Shown: positions 54,382 to 63,536, counted from the stretch's first letter. The stretch is DNA of 64,000 nt from an uncultured Bacteroides sp. (GCF_958445495.1 NZ_CAUCSQ010000004.1:62001-126000), one strand, 5' to 3'. Notes: generated by a model not told the origin, from the sequence alone. Numbers and translations: made by a program.

Positions 54382-54918
54382 TCAACCGACTTTAGAGTAT
54401 TCATTCCGCAAACAGGCACGCACCGTTTTACGCGCGAGCAACAATTGGCACTCCACTGTGCGGGGCGACAAAGACAACTTCCCCGCAATGGCGGGACAGG
54501 ATAATTCGCGGTTGAAACTTAACTCGTAAATCCGGCGGCGTTTGGCGGGAAGTTTCCGCACTGCTCTGTCATGCGCCCGTTCCAGTTCCCGGTAACAGAT
54601 TGTCTCTTCTGTCTGGTTCCGTCCGGCTTTTTCCTCTTTATTATCATGATACAGGTAAGCGGCAAAATCTTCCTGTTTATAATAACGGCGTATCTTGTCT
54701 GTCACGATATTACGGGCAATCGTGAAAAGCAGAGAGCGGACAGTATCCCTGTTTACGAACATCCGATGCTCCCACAGGCGGACAAAGACATCCTGCGCCA
54801 GGTCTTCCGCCTGACAAGGATGGAAAATCCGGACAGCTATATAATTTTTGATTTGTTCCCGATAATTCAGGTAGCACTCGGAAAAAAAGTCGTCAAATGC
54901 AGTTTGTCGTTTATTCAT
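54382..54918 (-). CDS. RNA polymerase ECF-type sigma factor heading PUL-B
   Basis: ECF sigma factor of 178 residues. The start at 54918 (MNKRQTAFDDFFSECYLNYR) is preferred; the frame extends upstream to 55002 across its own promoter box. Region 2: CQAEDLAQDVFVRLWEHRMF and LLFTIARNIVTDKIRRYYKQ. Region 4: LPAKRRRIYELSFNRELSCP, AIAGKLSLSPRTVECQLLLA. It is clearly related to the PUL-A sigma (shared TIARNIVTDxIRRYYK) and likewise has no anti-sigma gene beside it. It probably drives the SusC gene just downstream. Confidence 0.93.
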   Translation of the reverse strand: MNKRQTAFDDFFSECYLNYREQIKNYIAVRIFHPCQAEDLAQDVFVRLWEHRMFVNRDTVRSLLFTIARNIVTDKIRRYYKQEDFAAYLYHDNKEEKAGRNQTEETICYRELERAHDRAVRKLPAKRRRIYELSFNRELSCPAIAGKLSLSPRTVECQLLLARKTVRACLRNEYSKVG

Positions 54919-54949
54919 GGTATTCAATATAATCTGTTTAACGATGTTG

Positions 54950-54957
54950 CAAAAGTA
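54950..54957 (-). promoter_or_regulatory. Bacteroides-type -7 box (TACTTTTG) before the PUL-B sigma gene
   Basis: TACTTTTG on the minus strand fits TAnnTTTG, 31 nt before the chosen start codon, the same distance as in PUL-A. A TTTG lies 17 nt further upstream, slightly short of the usual spacing. Its position inside the longer frame argues for the internal start at 54918. Confidence 0.55.
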
Positions 54958-55073
54958 AAAAACAGGTTTCATAACAAATATCACAAAAGTAACAGATGAC
55001 AAAACTGTCGTAACAAGCTCCTTTTTTGATGAAAATTCCCCTTTTCATCGGCATAAACGGCGGCTCAGGACAA

Positions 55074-55110
55074 TAAAAAAAGGGAGTCCGTTACCATTAA
55101 CGACTCCCTT
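55074..55110 (-). terminator. Intrinsic terminator after the small lipoprotein gene
   Basis: On the minus strand AAGGGAGTCGTTA pairs with TAACGGACTCCCTT (one bulged base), with a 4-nt loop, followed directly by a T-run. It lies 42 bp after the lipoprotein stop and before the sigma promoter, so it separates the two units. Confidence 0.8.
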
Positions 55111-55151
55111 GTTCTTTCATTTGCACGGATGGAAAACACATCCGGAAAACT

Positions 55152-55529
55152 TTACCGCTTATTTTCCTGCATGGCTTGAAAATCCGGTATGCGTTTTACA
55201 TCCGCCCCCTTCATCACGCCTTTTTTAATTGCTTCATTCGTGGCGGTGATTTCTTTCTTCACCCGCTTGTAGTACTCTTTCGTAAGCCCTTTCTCCAATG
55301 CGTCCGACTCTGTGGCCGGCCAAAAATATTGGTAATCCATCAACATCAGCTCGGGAGCCACTACCTTGAAGAAAATAGTATCTCCGGCAAACTTCTCCCG
55401 CAAATCACCCAAATAAATGGTGTCTGCCGGATTCACGTCCCGGCCGCCCGCATTTTTTTGCGAACTGCCGCCTCCACAAGAGGATAATAACAAACCTCCT
55501 ACCAATGAAATCAAAACTAATACTTTCAT
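55152..55529 (-). CDS. Small lipoprotein of unknown function
   Basis: Predicted lipoprotein of 125 residues (MKVLVLISLVGGLLLSSCGG, lipobox LSSC) with no recognised domain. The mature part has ADTIYLGDLREKFAGDTIFF and a lysine-rich helical end (KRVKKEITATNEAIKKGVMK). It lies between the HTCS gene (112 bp upstream) and the PUL-B sigma gene, with its own terminator, so it may be transcribed with HTCS. Function unknown. Confidence 0.7.
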   Translation of the reverse strand: MKVLVLISLVGGLLLSSCGGGSSQKNAGGRDVNPADTIYLGDLREKFAGDTIFFKVVAPELMLMDYQYFWPATESDALEKGLTKEYYKRVKKEITATNEAIKKGVMKGADVKRIPDFQAMQENKR

Positions 55530-55641
55530 ATCAACACATATATATTATTAAGATAATAAAACTTTCTCAGGAACGGAAACCTGCCGCAACCTTGCAAAAG
55601 GAACGCAAATGTAACAATTAAACGGTGAACGCGGACAGGAA

Positions 55642-58600
55642 TCATTCCTTTTTTGCATGTTCCTCCATATATTGCTTAGGCAACATCCCGAACATCTCCC
55701 TGAAACATTTCGAGAAATAACTGGAAGAGCCGAACCCCACCCGGTTCGCTACCTCGACAATCGGCAACCGGCTTCCTTGCAGCAGTTGCGCCGCCCGCTT
55801 CAAACGGATGCTGCGGATGAAATCGGTGGGCGTGTGTCCGGTAATGGATTGCAGCTTACGGTAGAGGCTCATGCGTACCATGCCCAAATCCCGGCTCAGC
55901 TCCTCCACGCCATATTCCGGGTCGTCCATGTTCTTCTCGATATATTCCAGGCATTTCTGTATGAGCTGCTCGTCTACGGAAGTGATAGTGATGGCGCTCG
56001 GATTTACCTCGATATTCTTACGGAATTCCTGTTTCCTCTTCTCTTGCTGCTCTATCAGTTTCTCAATGCGCACCATCAGCATATCAAAATTGAAAGGTTT
56101 TGCCATATAGGAGTCCGCTCCTACTTCATAACTGTTTATCTTGATGTCGTCGGCCGTACGGGCAGTCAACAATATCACCGGAATATGAGAAGTCTGCACG
56201 TTCGTCTTAATCCGGCGGCAAAGCTCGATACCGTCTACCTTCGGCATCATGATATCACTGATAATCAGGTCGGGATTCTCTTCTACCGCCTTCTTCTCTC
56301 CTTCTTCACCGTCCGCAGCCTCCACTATCCGGTAGAAATCCTCCAACTGCTCTTTCAAGAATGTGCGGAACTCCCGGTTGTCTTCCACCAACAGCAGCTT
56401 CCGCATATTATCATCCGCGACGGATACCGCCGTTGCCCCTTCTTTCACCTCCGAAGGTTCCGTTCCCGCAACTTCCTCCGGCACATCCTCTCTCTCCGGT
56501 TTCAAATCCATAGGCAACCGGACGGTAAATACGGAACCCCGGTCAATCCGGCTGTCGACAGCAACCCTGCCGCCGTGAAGGTTCACGTATTCCCTTACCA
56601 GATGAAGCCCGATGCCGCTGCCTATCTTTTCGTCCCCCTCATTTCCGACCTGGTAGAAACGGTCAAAGATATAAGGCAAATCCGACGGGGAGATTCCAAT
56701 CCCCGTATCGGACACTGCAATCCGCACGTAATTCCTCCCTTCCGTCTCTTCCACAGCAAGTGACAGGCTGACCGTCCCCCCTTCCGGAGTGTACTTGAAC
56801 GCATTGGACAGGAGATTGTTCACAATCTTATGCACTTTGTCTCTGTCGAAAAACATATAAAGAGCCCTGTGTTCCGATTCATTCACGAAGTTGAGATGTT
56901 TCTCCACGGCCATCGGCATAAAGTTATTGTAGGCGGAGACGATGAACTCTTCCATATCCCCGTTCATCAGGTGCAGTTTCTCGCCTTTCATTTCCAGTTT
57001 CCGGAAATCCAGCAATTGATTTACCAGCGACAAGAGGTTCTGCGCATTCTTATAAATAGTGCCTAACTGCTTTTTCACCGCCTCATCCGTCAACCGGCGT
57101 ATCATCATGTCCAACGGAGTGATAATCAACGTCAGCGGGGTACGCAGCTCATGGCTGATATTGGTAAAAAAGCGGAACTTCATCTGGTCCAGCTCTTCCT
57201 TTTGCTTCAACGCCTCTTCCTCCTGCATACGAATCATTTTCTGCCGGTTGCGCCGGTTAACCACATACACCAGAAGGGTGACAAACAGAATGCCCGACAC
57301 GACATAGAAGATACGGGCAGCCAACGTGTCCCAAAACGGAGGACGGACAACGATTTTGAAATCGGACTCCGGCCCCCATACTCTGTCATTGCCGGCGGCG
57401 GACACGCGAAAGACATACTCGCCGGAAGGAAGATTGTTATATACCACACGCCCTTGCCCGTTCTCAAACAACGTCTCTGTCCACTCTTTATCGAATCCCT
57501 CCAAACGGTAGCGGAAAGAAGTCTGAGAGGGATTAGGGAAGTTCAGCCCGGAAAACTCAAGCGTGATGTAATTCTCGTCATAATCCAGCCGTACCCCGTC
57601 CGAATAGCTCAACGCCTTATCAAACAAGACCCGTCCGTTATACTTTTCACCCGGAACCACCGGGACATTGAACAAGCGGAACGAGGTGAATAAAGGGCGG
57701 TTGAGGCACTGGTTGTCTGTCATGTTCTCCGGCGAGAAAGTGATAAACCCGTTCATCAATCCTAAAAAGAGGCGGTTATCTTTCGTTATCAGCGAAGGGA
57801 AGCTGTACAAATCATCCTGGCGGATTTCATCTTCCGACAGGCAGCTTATCACATGAAAACCGTATTTGCCGGCTTGCCGTTCTACCTTTATTTTATAAAC
57901 GGAAGTGACCGTTGAAATCCAGATGTCGCGGTTTTTATCCTCCATCACATTCAGGATAGCCTTGGACAATCCTTCTTCTTTCCCCAGCGTATAACTCTGC
58001 CCGTCGGGAGCCAGGACACTCAAGCCGTACTGGGTGGCAAACCACAATGTTCCCTCGCGGTCTTTCAATATCTGATTGTACTTGATGCTTCCTTGATTGA
58101 ATATCGAACCGGTCCGCCCGTCCTCTTCCGGTATCCATATCGTATTCTCCTCCGGATTATAGATATAAAGCCCGTTATCGCTGCCGACCACCAGACGGCC
58201 CCGGTTATCTATCGCCAAGGCATTGGCAACCTTGTATTTTTTCAGTTCGGGAAACTGTTCGGACAACAGGCTTATCCGCCCGTCCTCCGGATTAAAAAGC
58301 CCTACCCCGCCATATATGCTGACCCACAGCCGTCCGGAAGAATCTTCCACCATTACACGTATATTACTGAAATCCAATTCGTTCTGATAATCCGTGTCGG
58401 GATAATCGTAAGAACGGACTTTCCCGTGCTCGATGCAATACAACCCGTCATGATACGTCCCTACCCAGATACGTTGCCGGCTGTCCTCATACAATACACG
58501 GCAATTCTTACGGTCGAACTCGCGATACAACCGGTTCATGCTCCGGGCTTCCGGGTCATAACGGTATATTCCTTCGGTAGTTCCCATCAATATTTCCCCT

Positions 58601-59718
58601 TTCGATGTTTCGAGCATACAGCGGATTTCTTCCCCTTTCCAGTCACCGCCAACCGTCTTCCTGTTGCACAACGTAATTTTGTTCATGCTGGGATGGTAAT
58701 AGCATATCCCCTGATTATACAGCCCTATCCAGACGGAATTGTCTTTCCGGTCGCAATAGATGCTCTGAATCCCGTTCCGTAGCGTATTGCCCGACAGCAG
58801 AGGGATGTCCAATATCCGGGTCACGGAGAAGTTATGCATATCAATCACATAAAAACCGTCCAGAACTGTCCCGACCCATGCATTTCCGCCGTTATCCACA
58901 TCCATGGAAGTAAACCACGAATAATGGCCGAGCCGTATCCCTGTAATCGGGTTCCATTTCTTGTTGTAGACATCATAATAACCTACTCCCCGGTCCCACA
59001 TGAGCCAGAAATCTCCATTATCGAGTATCTTTAAAATCACCCGGTCGTCCGGTTTCAGTTGTCCCTCCAGGAAATCAAGCTGCCGGACAAAACGTTTCTT
59101 TTCCAAATCATAACAACGGATGGCGCCTTTCCGATGGACCATCCAACTGTATTTTCCGTGGCTCTCCACTCCCAGCAACCCGCCGTAATATTCCATAAAC
59201 TCATCATTCCTGCACACCTGTTCCACCGACTTCGTTTCCGGGTCATACATGTAGACGGAAGAACCCGGCATGAGAAACCAGCAACGTTTTTCAGAGTCGA
59301 TTATCATATCCTCCACTCTCTCTTTCAGCCCGAACTGCCGGAACAAAGAATCTACATTATAGACATAGCATTCGGCCGTCAAGTCAAAGACGCGCAGGCT
59401 CTTGCGCTCTTTCATCCACAGCCGGTTGCCGGCATCAATATATTGTTCAGGAATGATATGGTTGTACGCAATCGAATATTCGCCATGAATATTGAAAGGA
59501 AAGTTTGAATAGTTCGCACCGTCATACAGGCTTAACAACACAGTGCTCCGCACACCGACACGCCCGTCGGGAATGGGGAAAACGCCCTTGACATAGTTAT
59601 CCGGCAATCCTTCGACAACCCCAATCTGACGGAACACATAAGGAGATTCTTGCGGGCTGACACGACCCGAACACAATAATCCCCCCATTATGATTAACAG
59701 ACATATCCGAATTTTCAT
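55642..59718 (-). CDS. Hybrid two-component system regulator (HTCS)
   Basis: One-protein sensor/regulator of 1358 residues. After the signal (MKIRICLLIIMGGLLCSGRV) come periplasmic reg_prop propeller blades (NAWVGTVLDGFYVIDMHNFS, RLWVSIYGGVGLFNPEDGRI), a Y_Y_Y domain (FRYRLEGFDKEW ... LPSGEYVFRVSAAGN) and a transmembrane helix at about 800-820 (RIFYVVSGILFVTLLVYVV). In the cytoplasm: HisKA with His856 (NISHELRTPLTLI), an HATPase domain (NNLLSNAFKYTPEGG, DTGIGI), a receiver with Asp1155 (LIISDIMMPKVDG) and an AraC-type HTH (from about 1237: VANRVGFGSSSYFSKCFREM). Such proteins bind a signal oligosaccharide in the periplasm and activate PUL genes. The lyase and GH28-like genes directly upstream are the nearest targets. 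Confidence 0.96.
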   Translation of the reverse strand: MKIRICLLIIMGGLLCSGRVSPQESPYVFRQIGVVEGLPDNYVKGVFPIPDGRVGVRSTVLLSLYDGANYSNFPFNIHGEYSIAYNHIIPEQYIDAGNRLWMKERKSLRVFDLTAECYVYNVDSLFRQFGLKERVEDMIIDSEKRCWFLMPGSSVYMYDPETKSVEQVCRNDEFMEYYGGLLGVESHGKYSWMVHRKGAIRCYDLEKKRFVRQLDFLEGQLKPDDRVILKILDNGDFWLMWDRGVGYYDVYNKKWNPITGIRLGHYSWFTSMDVDNGGNAWVGTVLDGFYVIDMHNFSVTRILDIPLLSGNTLRNGIQSIYCDRKDNSVWIGLYNQGICYYHPSMNKITLCNRKTVGGDWKGEEIRCMLETSKGEILMGTTEGIYRYDPEARSMNRLYREFDRKNCRVLYEDSRQRIWVGTYHDGLYCIEHGKVRSYDYPDTDYQNELDFSNIRVMVEDSSGRLWVSIYGGVGLFNPEDGRISLLSEQFPELKKYKVANALAIDNRGRLVVGSDNGLYIYNPEENTIWIPEEDGRTGSIFNQGSIKYNQILKDREGTLWFATQYGLSVLAPDGQSYTLGKEEGLSKAILNVMEDKNRDIWISTVTSVYKIKVERQAGKYGFHVISCLSEDEIRQDDLYSFPSLITKDNRLFLGLMNGFITFSPENMTDNQCLNRPLFTSFRLFNVPVVPGEKYNGRVLFDKALSYSDGVRLDYDENYITLEFSGLNFPNPSQTSFRYRLEGFDKEWTETLFENGQGRVVYNNLPSGEYVFRVSAAGNDRVWGPESDFKIVVRPPFWDTLAARIFYVVSGILFVTLLVYVVNRRNRQKMIRMQEEEALKQKEELDQMKFRFFTNISHELRTPLTLIITPLDMMIRRLTDEAVKKQLGTIYKNAQNLLSLVNQLLDFRKLEMKGEKLHLMNGDMEEFIVSAYNNFMPMAVEKHLNFVNESEHRALYMFFDRDKVHKIVNNLLSNAFKYTPEGGTVSLSLAVEETEGRNYVRIAVSDTGIGISPSDLPYIFDRFYQVGNEGDEKIGSGIGLHLVREYVNLHGGRVAVDSRIDRGSVFTVRLPMDLKPEREDVPEEVAGTEPSEVKEGATAVSVADDNMRKLLLVEDNREFRTFLKEQLEDFYRIVEAADGEEGEKKAVEENPDLIISDIMMPKVDGIELCRRIKTNVQTSHIPVILLTARTADDIKINSYEVGADSYMAKPFNFDMLMVRIEKLIEQQEKRKQEFRKNIEVNPSAITITSVDEQLIQKCLEYIEKNMDDPEYGVEELSRDLGMVRMSLYRKLQSITGHTPTDFIRSIRLKRAAQLLQGSRLPIVEVANRVGFGSSSYFSKCFREMFGMLPKQYMEEHAKKE

Positions 59719-59760
59719 GCTTCTCTTTTTTGCAGTACCGTTATTAGTACGAATGAAAAG

Positions 59761-61689
59761 TCAAATCCCCTTATTCCGCTTCACGATTATTTTCCGGATT
59801 TCAAGCCCGTCGCCGGCTTGCCCTATCTGCAAGCGAAGCACACAGGCGCCGGCGGAAAGAACGAGCTTCCCCACTGTTCCTTCCGTCCATCGTCCGGAAC
59901 GGGGCAATCGCGCCGTTCCCGTCTCCGCTCCCGAATCGGAAACTACGGACAACCGGGAATCTCCTTCCGACCGGTAGGCCGCATAAACGGCATACTCTCC
60001 GTCGGCAGGGACGCTTACGGTATAATTCATCCATTCTCCGTCTTCTATCCGGGTAACGACGTAATCTTTCCCCTCTTTCCGCAACTCTACCGCCCCGTCG
60101 GGCCTGTATTCATTTCCGCGTTTCTTTCCCACATTATGGTAGGTATGTCCTTCGGGGTCTTCCGCAAGGCAATAATAGTCGTAATCGGCAGCGGGAATCC
60201 CGCAAGGTAATGAATGGATTCCCGGTATCCGTTTGCCTGCAACGAAGGAAACAGGCTCCCCCGCCATCCAAGGAGTCAGCCGTTTGGTTAATGTTCCCCA
60301 TCCGGTCCATTCATAAAACCAGTTGGGCGCTATCCCCCAATTCTCACAGCCGTAATGTTCGATCATATAGTCACGGTAACGTTGCAACCAGGTATAGTTC
60401 TCCGCCGGCAACCCGGCTCGTACCGCATAATGCGCCAATGCCATCTCGCGGGTTCCGCCGCTGCCTGCCGCGTCTCCGCGCCCGTGAGGAGATACGGCGA
60501 CAGATTCCCAACGCCCGCTGCGGCTTTTTATCCGGAGGAACTTTCCGTTCTCAAAGGTAGCTTCCTCCGGATTGCCGCTGTATCCTGCCGGCTCCCAAGG
60601 TTCTTCCTGTCCTTCATAAGCCCGGACTTTCGAAAGGTTGTAGCGGTAACTCCATTCCAGCCCTAAAAGCAACCGGTTATTGAGGCAACTATACAGGGAA
60701 TCTCCCTGGTTCCATGCCATTTCCGCAATAGCCACGTAATTGTGAACGCCCGCCAGTACATGCCCCTGGTCACGGCAGGACTCCTGGCACTGGCCGTTCG
60801 GATAGATATAATGCCGCAACTGCTCATCGTATCCGTAATCGGGAATCCGGTTTTCCCTTCCTTCCAGTTGATAATCAAGGATGGTCGGCGATTTCCTGAC
60901 CGGTTTCCCACCGGTCACCGGCGGTCCTGAAGGATAAGGCAAATCGTCCGGACGATGTTCCATCCCCGACAAATAACGATAAGCTCTGTCATACATTATT
61001 TCGTTATCCAGGTAAATGCCCATCGCCATCATCCCGCGGGCGGCGAAAAGTCCTTGGTTACCGAACCTCGCTGCATCGAAATTATAAATATTCCAATAGA
61101 AGGTTATTCCGTTTTTCGAGTCATCCCGATAATCCGCATACCGGGAAGAGAGGTTCTCCGTATTGCTATATCCGGGATAGACCAGCATTTCCTTGAAACG
61201 CTGCTGGTCTTCCGCTTTCCACCCAGCATAACCGCGCATTAATTCGGCTGCCTCGACCAGGAGGTAAATCTTCCCGTTGTCCAAAGGGGCGGTCCCGCGG
61301 GAACTGGTATTCGTATAATAAGAGTTGGCATTCAGATACTCCACCGCTTTGCGGGCATAAGCTTCATCATCCGTCAGATGCCAAAGCAGGGCCAAGTCAT
61401 GCGCCCGCCTGCCGTCCGCCCCGATAGTGGCGTTAAAGCGTCCCTCCCTGATTTGCCCGCCCCGGTTGGCGACTTGCGTATCGAGTGAAGAATAGGGAGA
61501 CTCTTTCAGTTTCAGGAAGGTAGAATAATAAGGTTCCCGTTTCGCCTTGACCATAGCTTTCATCCGGTCCAAATCCCCCTGGGTATAGGTGATGCCGGGA
61601 TGAACGAATTGCCGTCCCTGCGCTCTCGCCGCCTGTCCGGCAATCAGGAAAGCAGCACAGCACAAGAAGAAAAAAATATCCTTTTTCAT
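59761..61689 (-). CDS. Alginate-lyase-superfamily protein with C-terminal CBM-like domain (lyase candidate C)
   Basis: Secreted protein of 642 residues (signal MKKDIFFFLCCAAFLIAGQA). It shares with the genes at 8092 and 44550 the alpha-barrel pattern: DLALLWHLTDDEAYARKAVE, LLVEAAELMRGYAGW and QESCRDQGHVLAGVHNYVAI. The active-site-type segment differs: NFDAARFGNQGLFAARGMMA keeps the Asn but has no His at the place of HYWxNW in the other two. The C-terminal about 100 residues (GEWMNYTVSVPADGEYAVYA) resemble a CBM6/CBM35-type module. It may be a lyase with another specificity or mechanism. The HTCS gene begins 42 bp downstream. Confidence 0.78.
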   Translation of the reverse strand: MKKDIFFFLCCAAFLIAGQAARAQGRQFVHPGITYTQGDLDRMKAMVKAKREPYYSTFLKLKESPYSSLDTQVANRGGQIREGRFNATIGADGRRAHDLALLWHLTDDEAYARKAVEYLNANSYYTNTSSRGTAPLDNGKIYLLVEAAELMRGYAGWKAEDQQRFKEMLVYPGYSNTENLSSRYADYRDDSKNGITFYWNIYNFDAARFGNQGLFAARGMMAMGIYLDNEIMYDRAYRYLSGMEHRPDDLPYPSGPPVTGGKPVRKSPTILDYQLEGRENRIPDYGYDEQLRHYIYPNGQCQESCRDQGHVLAGVHNYVAIAEMAWNQGDSLYSCLNNRLLLGLEWSYRYNLSKVRAYEGQEEPWEPAGYSGNPEEATFENGKFLRIKSRSGRWESVAVSPHGRGDAAGSGGTREMALAHYAVRAGLPAENYTWLQRYRDYMIEHYGCENWGIAPNWFYEWTGWGTLTKRLTPWMAGEPVSFVAGKRIPGIHSLPCGIPAADYDYYCLAEDPEGHTYHNVGKKRGNEYRPDGAVELRKEGKDYVVTRIEDGEWMNYTVSVPADGEYAVYAAYRSEGDSRLSVVSDSGAETGTARLPRSGRWTEGTVGKLVLSAGACVLRLQIGQAGDGLEIRKIIVKRNKGI

Positions 61690-61950
61690 GTAAGTGAGAC
61701 TTTAAGCTTTATCTTTTTCCACGTCGCTAAAATAACTGAAAAGTTAGAATTACACAAATCCGCAATTCCTTTTCCAGTGCGGGATTATCCAACAATCCGA
61801 CTTCTTGCCGTTACTTGCAGGTCAAAAATAAAAGACGTGGAATCACCCTTACTTTCTGATAGGAAAAATAACAATCTCCGGTTTATTACCGGTTTGCCAT
61901 TAAGGGAAAAGGACTTATCCTTCTATCCTTATATGCAGCGGGGGAACCGG

Positions 61951-63372
61951 TTATTTTACCTTGATGCCCTCTACGAACTCATTAGTGATGAAGCCGTCGG
62001 CAGTCTTCATCCTTATTCCGTTAATCACCACATTCTCGAAAGTCACATTCTTCACCATACGGTTCTTATCGAATCCTTTCAGCAAAGAAGGACTCTCCCC
62101 CACTCCATCATAAGTGATATTGCGGAAAATGATGTCTTCAATGCCTCTCCCCGGCTGTTTATCGTATTTCGGATTGAAACGGACATTTACATGGAATAAC
62201 CGCCCTTCCTGGATGCTTTCTACCCTGATGTTTTCGAACAGGACTTTTCTCACCAGATTCTTATCGCCGCAATCTACAGCCATACATCCCTGATAAAGCG
62301 CGTCATCTTCATCGTGCTCTAAAATATCGACATTACGGACTGTTATATTCTCTATCACTTCACCCGTGGCATCGTCCGGATTTCCATGCCCGCCGATATT
62401 GACCGGATGGGCGACATCCGCCCAAAGGACCGAATTCTGCAATGTCACGTTCTTCGTCCCTCCGTAGTACTCCCAACGATGTGCATATATGGCAACGCAA
62501 TCGTCGCTGTTCCTCATAAAGACATTATCAATCAGCACGTCATTGCAACACATCAAATCAATTCCGTCACTCCATCCTTTGCAACTGAACGATTTTAAAT
62601 TCCTGATTGTCAATCCTGCGGTTTCTCCACCGAATATCGTATAATGGTCGGGATTCACCACAGTGATGCCCTCTATCAGTATGTTCTTCGAACGGGTCAC
62701 CTCCACACCCCGTATCGGATGGTCGAGGATGCCGCGGCCAAGGATGCGTACATTCTCCGCCCCGTCTACAAGAAGCTTTGCTTTTACCACTGCCCCCGGA
62801 GCGAGATAGACAGTCGTGTTTGAAGGAATCCGTATCTGATTGTTCGGCAAATCGTCCGGTTTATGGACGCCCGGCCCGAAATACATCACTCCGTCGCCGC
62901 TTTCCGTATATGTTTCCGTCTCCAGGGGATTGGCAAACAAATGAAGATTGTGCAGACGGTCTCCATTAAATTCCACGGACAGGTATCGGGGTTCCGTCAG
63001 CGTGAAAAAGACGGCGTTCCGGTTGACCGTATGTGAAATGCCGGCTGCCGACGGACGGATTTTCACATCTTGTATCAGGCCGTTGTTCTTTTTCACCATG
63101 ACTTCCACGGGGCCTTCCATATCGAATTGTACCATTGAGGCCGGTTGTGCCCGGACAGCTCTCACCCTGTCCATATCCACACTGACCTCATATTCGAAAA
63201 GTTCCTTCCATTCTCCGCCTGCCTCACGGACTTTGACGGTATATTCATCATTATGCGCCATACCGGCATCCCGCCCTTCAGGATAAGTCACTAAGCGGGC
63301 GTTCCCCAACGTGGAAAATACAACAGCCATTGCCAGCAGCCATTTTCTTTTTTCCGATAAAATTCCTGTCAT
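61951..63372 (-). CDS. GH28-like beta-helix enzyme with N-terminal beta-sandwich (copy 2)
   Basis: Secreted protein of 473 residues, close in sequence and layout to the one at 43029: a beta-rich leader (HNDEYTVKVREAGGEWKELF ... YLSVEFNGDRLHNLHLFANP) and a beta-helix with Asp269 in GWSDGIDLMCC, Asp290/Asp291 in RNSDDCVAIY and His329 in GGHGNP. The N-terminus (KRKWLLAMAVVFSTLGNA) looks like a signal peptide; the exact start is less sure. Each copy sits next to an alginate-lyase-fold gene, here the one starting at 61689 after a 261-bp gap without a gene. Probably a uronate-linked glycosidase. Confidence 0.8.
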   Translation of the reverse strand: MTGILSEKRKWLLAMAVVFSTLGNARLVTYPEGRDAGMAHNDEYTVKVREAGGEWKELFEYEVSVDMDRVRAVRAQPASMVQFDMEGPVEVMVKKNNGLIQDVKIRPSAAGISHTVNRNAVFFTLTEPRYLSVEFNGDRLHNLHLFANPLETETYTESGDGVMYFGPGVHKPDDLPNNQIRIPSNTTVYLAPGAVVKAKLLVDGAENVRILGRGILDHPIRGVEVTRSKNILIEGITVVNPDHYTIFGGETAGLTIRNLKSFSCKGWSDGIDLMCCNDVLIDNVFMRNSDDCVAIYAHRWEYYGGTKNVTLQNSVLWADVAHPVNIGGHGNPDDATGEVIENITVRNVDILEHDEDDALYQGCMAVDCGDKNLVRKVLFENIRVESIQEGRLFHVNVRFNPKYDKQPGRGIEDIIFRNITYDGVGESPSLLKGFDKNRMVKNVTFENVVINGIRMKTADGFITNEFVEGIKVK

Positions 63373-63495
63373 ATCTATAAACCGTTAACTATTTCAATTC
63401 TGACGCACCGAAGATTGCCGCAAAGCTGTACCTGCCTCTTCTGCAATGGCGGCAAACCGGCAACGGGAGTCGCTTCCGGCAAATGACGGATGCAA

Positions 63496-63536
63496 AAATC
63501 TCCTTTATTGTTTATTACGAACAACAAAGGAGATTT
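63496..63536 (-). terminator. Hairpin terminator after the porin gene
   Basis: AAATCTCCTTT (63496-63506) pairs perfectly with AAAGGAGATTT (63526-63536), and TTGTT/AACAA extends the stem inside. On the minus strand the hairpin is followed by a T-run. It lies 100 bp after the porin stop. Confidence 0.7.

Noticed and set aside
61600..62199. Plus-strand open frame spanning the 61690-61950 gap
   Set aside because: It overlaps the ends of two well-supported minus-strand genes and matches no known family; the gap is better seen as a leader region.
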